A model generated the notes under the pieces. That model made no database searches. It had not been told where the DNA came from and was given only the letters and a program-made list of their open reading frames with translations. A stretch of 64,000 bases of DNA from Spirochaetota bacterium (GTDB taxonomy: Bacteria > Spirochaetota > UBA4802 > UBA5550), in contig JAFGBT010000015.1 in assembly GCA_016933025.1 (NCBI GenBank), positions 222,549 through 286,548 of the forward strand, written 5' to 3'. The position numbers and the translations under genes were made by a program. This document shows positions 61,753-64,000 of the stretch, piece after piece (within the stretch, counting starts at the first letter, position 1; each line of letters starts with the position of its first letter).

Positions 61753-63864
61753 ATGAAAACCAGACCTGCCAATCACAGCTTGCGGAGAAAAATATTCCTG
61801 AAGCGTATTCTGCCCATAGTGGTCCTCGTTACCTTTATTGCATCAACGGCAATCGCCGGCACTGTCGCCATCGACAAAAACACTCAGAAAAAACCGATCG
61901 GCCTCTCAATCGAATATCTGGAGGACAAATCCGCCTCGCTCGGTATCGGGGATGTGACCGGCAGGGCCCGCGATGCAGGATGGAAAAAATCGGAAAAGGA
62001 AACGCCCAACTTCGGGTTCACCACATCGGTATATTGGGTCAGGTTCACGCTTGTGAACAAATCCGGGGCGGATGCCGATCTCTACCTGGAGCAGGTCTAT
62101 CCCCTGATCTCCCATCTCACGCTCTATGTTCCGGAAGCAAACGGATACGCCGCCACCGAGATAGGGCACGCCAGGCCGTTCAAGGAACGCCCGGTTGATC
62201 ATCGTTCGCTGGTTTTCCCGCTGAAATTGAAGAACGGCGGGGCCGGAACATATTATCTCGCCTATAAGACGAAGAGCGCGATGAACATCGAGCCTATCGT
62301 CTGGGCAAAGGACGCGTTCCAGACGAAGGTCGTCGACGAGGCCCCGGTGCTCTGGATGTTTTACGGAATCCTCCTCGTGATGTTCGCGTACAACTTCGTG
62401 ATCTTCCTGTCGATGAGGGACCCGGCGTACTTTTACTGCTCTCTGTATATCAGCTCCTTCTGCCTCTTCATGATGTCCCTGACCGGGCTCGCCTACCAGT
62501 ACCTCTGGCCCAATTGGCCCTGGTGGTCGAACCTTGCGGTCCCGTTCTTCATGGGCATCATTATTATCTCTATCATTCAGTTCGCGCGCCATATGGGCGT
62601 GGTCTGGCAATACAGCTACATTATTGATAATATTCTCAAAATCATAGTGGCCCTCGCCATTGCCGTGTCCGCACTGACGCTGGTGATAAACAACTATCGG
62701 ATAAGCATAATATCGGCGACCGGCCTGACCGGCATCGCGGCCGGGTTCGGGGCGGTCGCGCTCTTCATCTTCGTGATTAAGTACAAGCACCGGGACGCGC
62801 GCAACTACCTCTTCGCGTACCTGCTTTTCCTGGCCGGCGTCCTCCTGTACGTGCTCAAGACCTTCGGTCTGCTCCCGGACGTGTTCATCACCAACCACGG
62901 CATCGAGATCGGCGCGGTCTTCAACGTCGTCGCCCTCTCGCTGGCGCTCACCGACCGTATCAACGTCATGAAGGACAACCTCCAAGAGCTGAACGTGAAC
63001 CTCGAGGACAAGGTGAAAGAGAGGACCGAGGAGCTGGAAGCGGCGATGGAGGAGCTCGAGGTCGCCAACGATACTCTCATGGATTTCAACGCGAAGCTCG
63101 AGGAGAACCAGCGCGTCGCCGCGGTCGACATGAGAATGGCGGCCAACGTGCAGGCGGGCATGCTGCCGCGGCAGGCGCCGAAAAACGCCGGCCTCGACAT
63201 GGCGTTTGTCTTCAAGCCGATGGCGGGCGTCTCCGGGGATTTCTATGACTTTTATGAGGTTGACGGAAAATTCGTCGGGGTCGGCATTTTTGACGTGTCC
63301 GGACACGGCGTCGCGTCCGGGCTCATAACCATGATCGCGCGGTCAATTTTTTTCAGGAACATCAAGGCGGGCGCCGGCGAGCCGTTGAACAGGGTCCTCG
63401 AAAGATCGAACAGGGACCTGATCGGCGAAATCGGCGGCGTGGACAATTTTATCACCGGCATACTGCTCCGCTTCAGCGGCGATTCCGTCGAATACGTGAA
63501 CGCGGGGCACGCCGATCTCCTCATTCGGAAAGGCGCCGGCGGAGAGGTCGGGATTGTCGACAGGGAAGATGGCGATATCAAGGGTCTTTTCATGGGCGCT
63601 GAAGGCGTGAATGACTCCTATGACGCCCTGACCTTCATGCTGAATACTAACGACATCCTCCTCCTGTATACGGATTGCCTGTATGAGGGAAGGAACACGG
63701 ACGAGGAAGAATACGGATTGGCCCGCCTGAAGGCATCGCTGAAAAACGCGCCCGACGGCACCGCGCAGCAGGTGATGGACCACATCGTGAAAGATTTCTA
63801 TAAATTTATCGGGCTCAAGGAGCTCGCCGACGACCTGACGGTTATTGTAATAAAGAAAATGTAA
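61753..63864 (+). CDS. 7TMR-DISM receptor fused to PP2C/SpoIIE phosphatase
   Basis: A 703-residue membrane protein. A signal segment (FLKRILPIVVLVTFIASTAI) is followed by an extracellular 7TMR-DISMED2-like domain (TTSVYWVRFTLVNKSGADAD), seven membrane helices from about residue 205 (LWMFYGILLVMFAYNFVIFL and on) and a coiled coil (VKERTEELEAAMEELEVAND). The C-terminal PP2C domain of the SpoIIE/RsbU type has VSGDFYDFY, GIFDVSGHGVASGL and YVNAGHADLL. Such proteins dephosphorylate anti-anti-sigma factors on an external cue. The GTG at 61741 is in frame but ATG 61753 is preferred. It diverges from the giant lipoprotein gene. Confidence 0.9.
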   Translation: MKTRPANHSLRRKIFLKRILPIVVLVTFIASTAIAGTVAIDKNTQKKPIGLSIEYLEDKSASLGIGDVTGRARDAGWKKSEKETPNFGFTTSVYWVRFTLVNKSGADADLYLEQVYPLISHLTLYVPEANGYAATEIGHARPFKERPVDHRSLVFPLKLKNGGAGTYYLAYKTKSAMNIEPIVWAKDAFQTKVVDEAPVLWMFYGILLVMFAYNFVIFLSMRDPAYFYCSLYISSFCLFMMSLTGLAYQYLWPNWPWWSNLAVPFFMGIIIISIIQFARHMGVVWQYSYIIDNILKIIVALAIAVSALTLVINNYRISIISATGLTGIAAGFGAVALFIFVIKYKHRDARNYLFAYLLFLAGVLLYVLKTFGLLPDVFITNHGIEIGAVFNVVALSLALTDRINVMKDNLQELNVNLEDKVKERTEELEAAMEELEVANDTLMDFNAKLEENQRVAAVDMRMAANVQAGMLPRQAPKNAGLDMAFVFKPMAGVSGDFYDFYEVDGKFVGVGIFDVSGHGVASGLITMIARSIFFRNIKAGAGEPLNRVLERSNRDLIGEIGGVDNFITGILLRFSGDSVEYVNAGHADLLIRKGAGGEVGIVDREDGDIKGLFMGAEGVNDSYDALTFMLNTNDILLLYTDCLYEGRNTDEEEYGLARLKASLKNAPDGTAQQVMDHIVKDFYKFIGLKELADDLTVIVIKKM

Positions 63865-63900
63865 TCTCGCCGCTCTCCGTAATGAACCAATTCGTGACTG

Positions 63901-63917
63901 CCCGGCAGGAGGCCGGG
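63901..63917 (+). terminator. weak hairpin after the sensor phosphatase
   Basis: CCCGGC at 63901-63906 pairs with GCCGGG at 63912-63917 around AGGAG. There is no T-run directly behind, so this is a weak candidate. Confidence 0.3.
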
Positions 63918-64000
63918 AGATTTCCCTGTTTCACATCGTATTTTCCTTGAGCATGCTGAATTGTGTGTTTTAGAGGATGATAACTTTTTATTTGACTCAA

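Noticed and set aside
61906..63306. Minus-strand open frame of 466 residues
   Set aside because: Antisense to the 7TMR-DISM phosphatase, whose domains are unmistakable.

Overview
The window looks like a chromosomal segment from an uncultured member of the Spirochaetota. Two flagellins near the left end have the FlaB-type N-terminus, the conserved GANxxQR segment and the length (about 280 aa) typical of spirochaete periplasmic flagellins, and they sit with flaG and fliD. The lineage call is an inference from these genes. No rRNA, tRNA, CRISPR array, transposase or prophage gene was seen.

Layout. 1-9.4 kb: the 3'-truncated panB, then a motility block (unknown helical protein, two flagellins with long structured leaders, flaG, fliD, two unknown proteins). 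9.4-19.4 kb: a tight seven-gene minus-strand operon (KAS III, a degenerate KAS III-like protein, acyl carrier protein, three B12-type radical SAM enzymes, hotdog thioesterase), a small membrane protein, and a divergent AMP-ligase-like protein with damaged ATP-binding motifs. Its codons look more AT-rich than the flanks. I read it as a candidate undescribed pathway for making or modifying a fatty-acyl-derived product. 19.6-29 kb: housekeeping and surface genes (argH, branched-chain aminotransferase, SGNH lipoprotein, glpK, NeuB-type synthase, lipoprotein, polysaccharide deacetylase, orphan ParA).

29-34.7 kb: a TetR-controlled envelope export operon (TetR, MMPL/RND protein, LolA-like protein, DUF1302-like barrel) with a palindrome on its promoter. 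34.8-38 kb: a small CxxC protein, a hydantoinase/oxoprolinase-type protein and a deacetylase-family amidohydrolase with a C-terminal zinc ribbon. 38-39.8 kb: ExbB-ExbD-TonB. 40-44.6 kb: a C45-type peptidase, then a di-haem peroxidase, Tat-exported metallophosphoesterase and cytochrome c operon. 44.6-52.3 kb: type III glutamine synthetase, DUF2905 protein, rsmA, a nucleotidyltransferase with a small partner, two unknown coupled genes and an EFR1-type flavodoxin-ferredoxin.

52.3-61.4 kb is a single 3019-residue gene for a predicted lipoprotein: gingipain-type C25 peptidase, about fifteen thrombospondin-3 calcium repeats, a BACON-like domain, then three blocks of seven RCC1 repeats (three predicted seven-bladed propellers) separated and ended by about seven PASTA domains. 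It is divergent from a 7TMR-DISM receptor fused to a PP2C/SpoIIE phosphatase. The two strongest leads are the acyl/radical-SAM island and this giant protein; the structured flagellin leaders come next.
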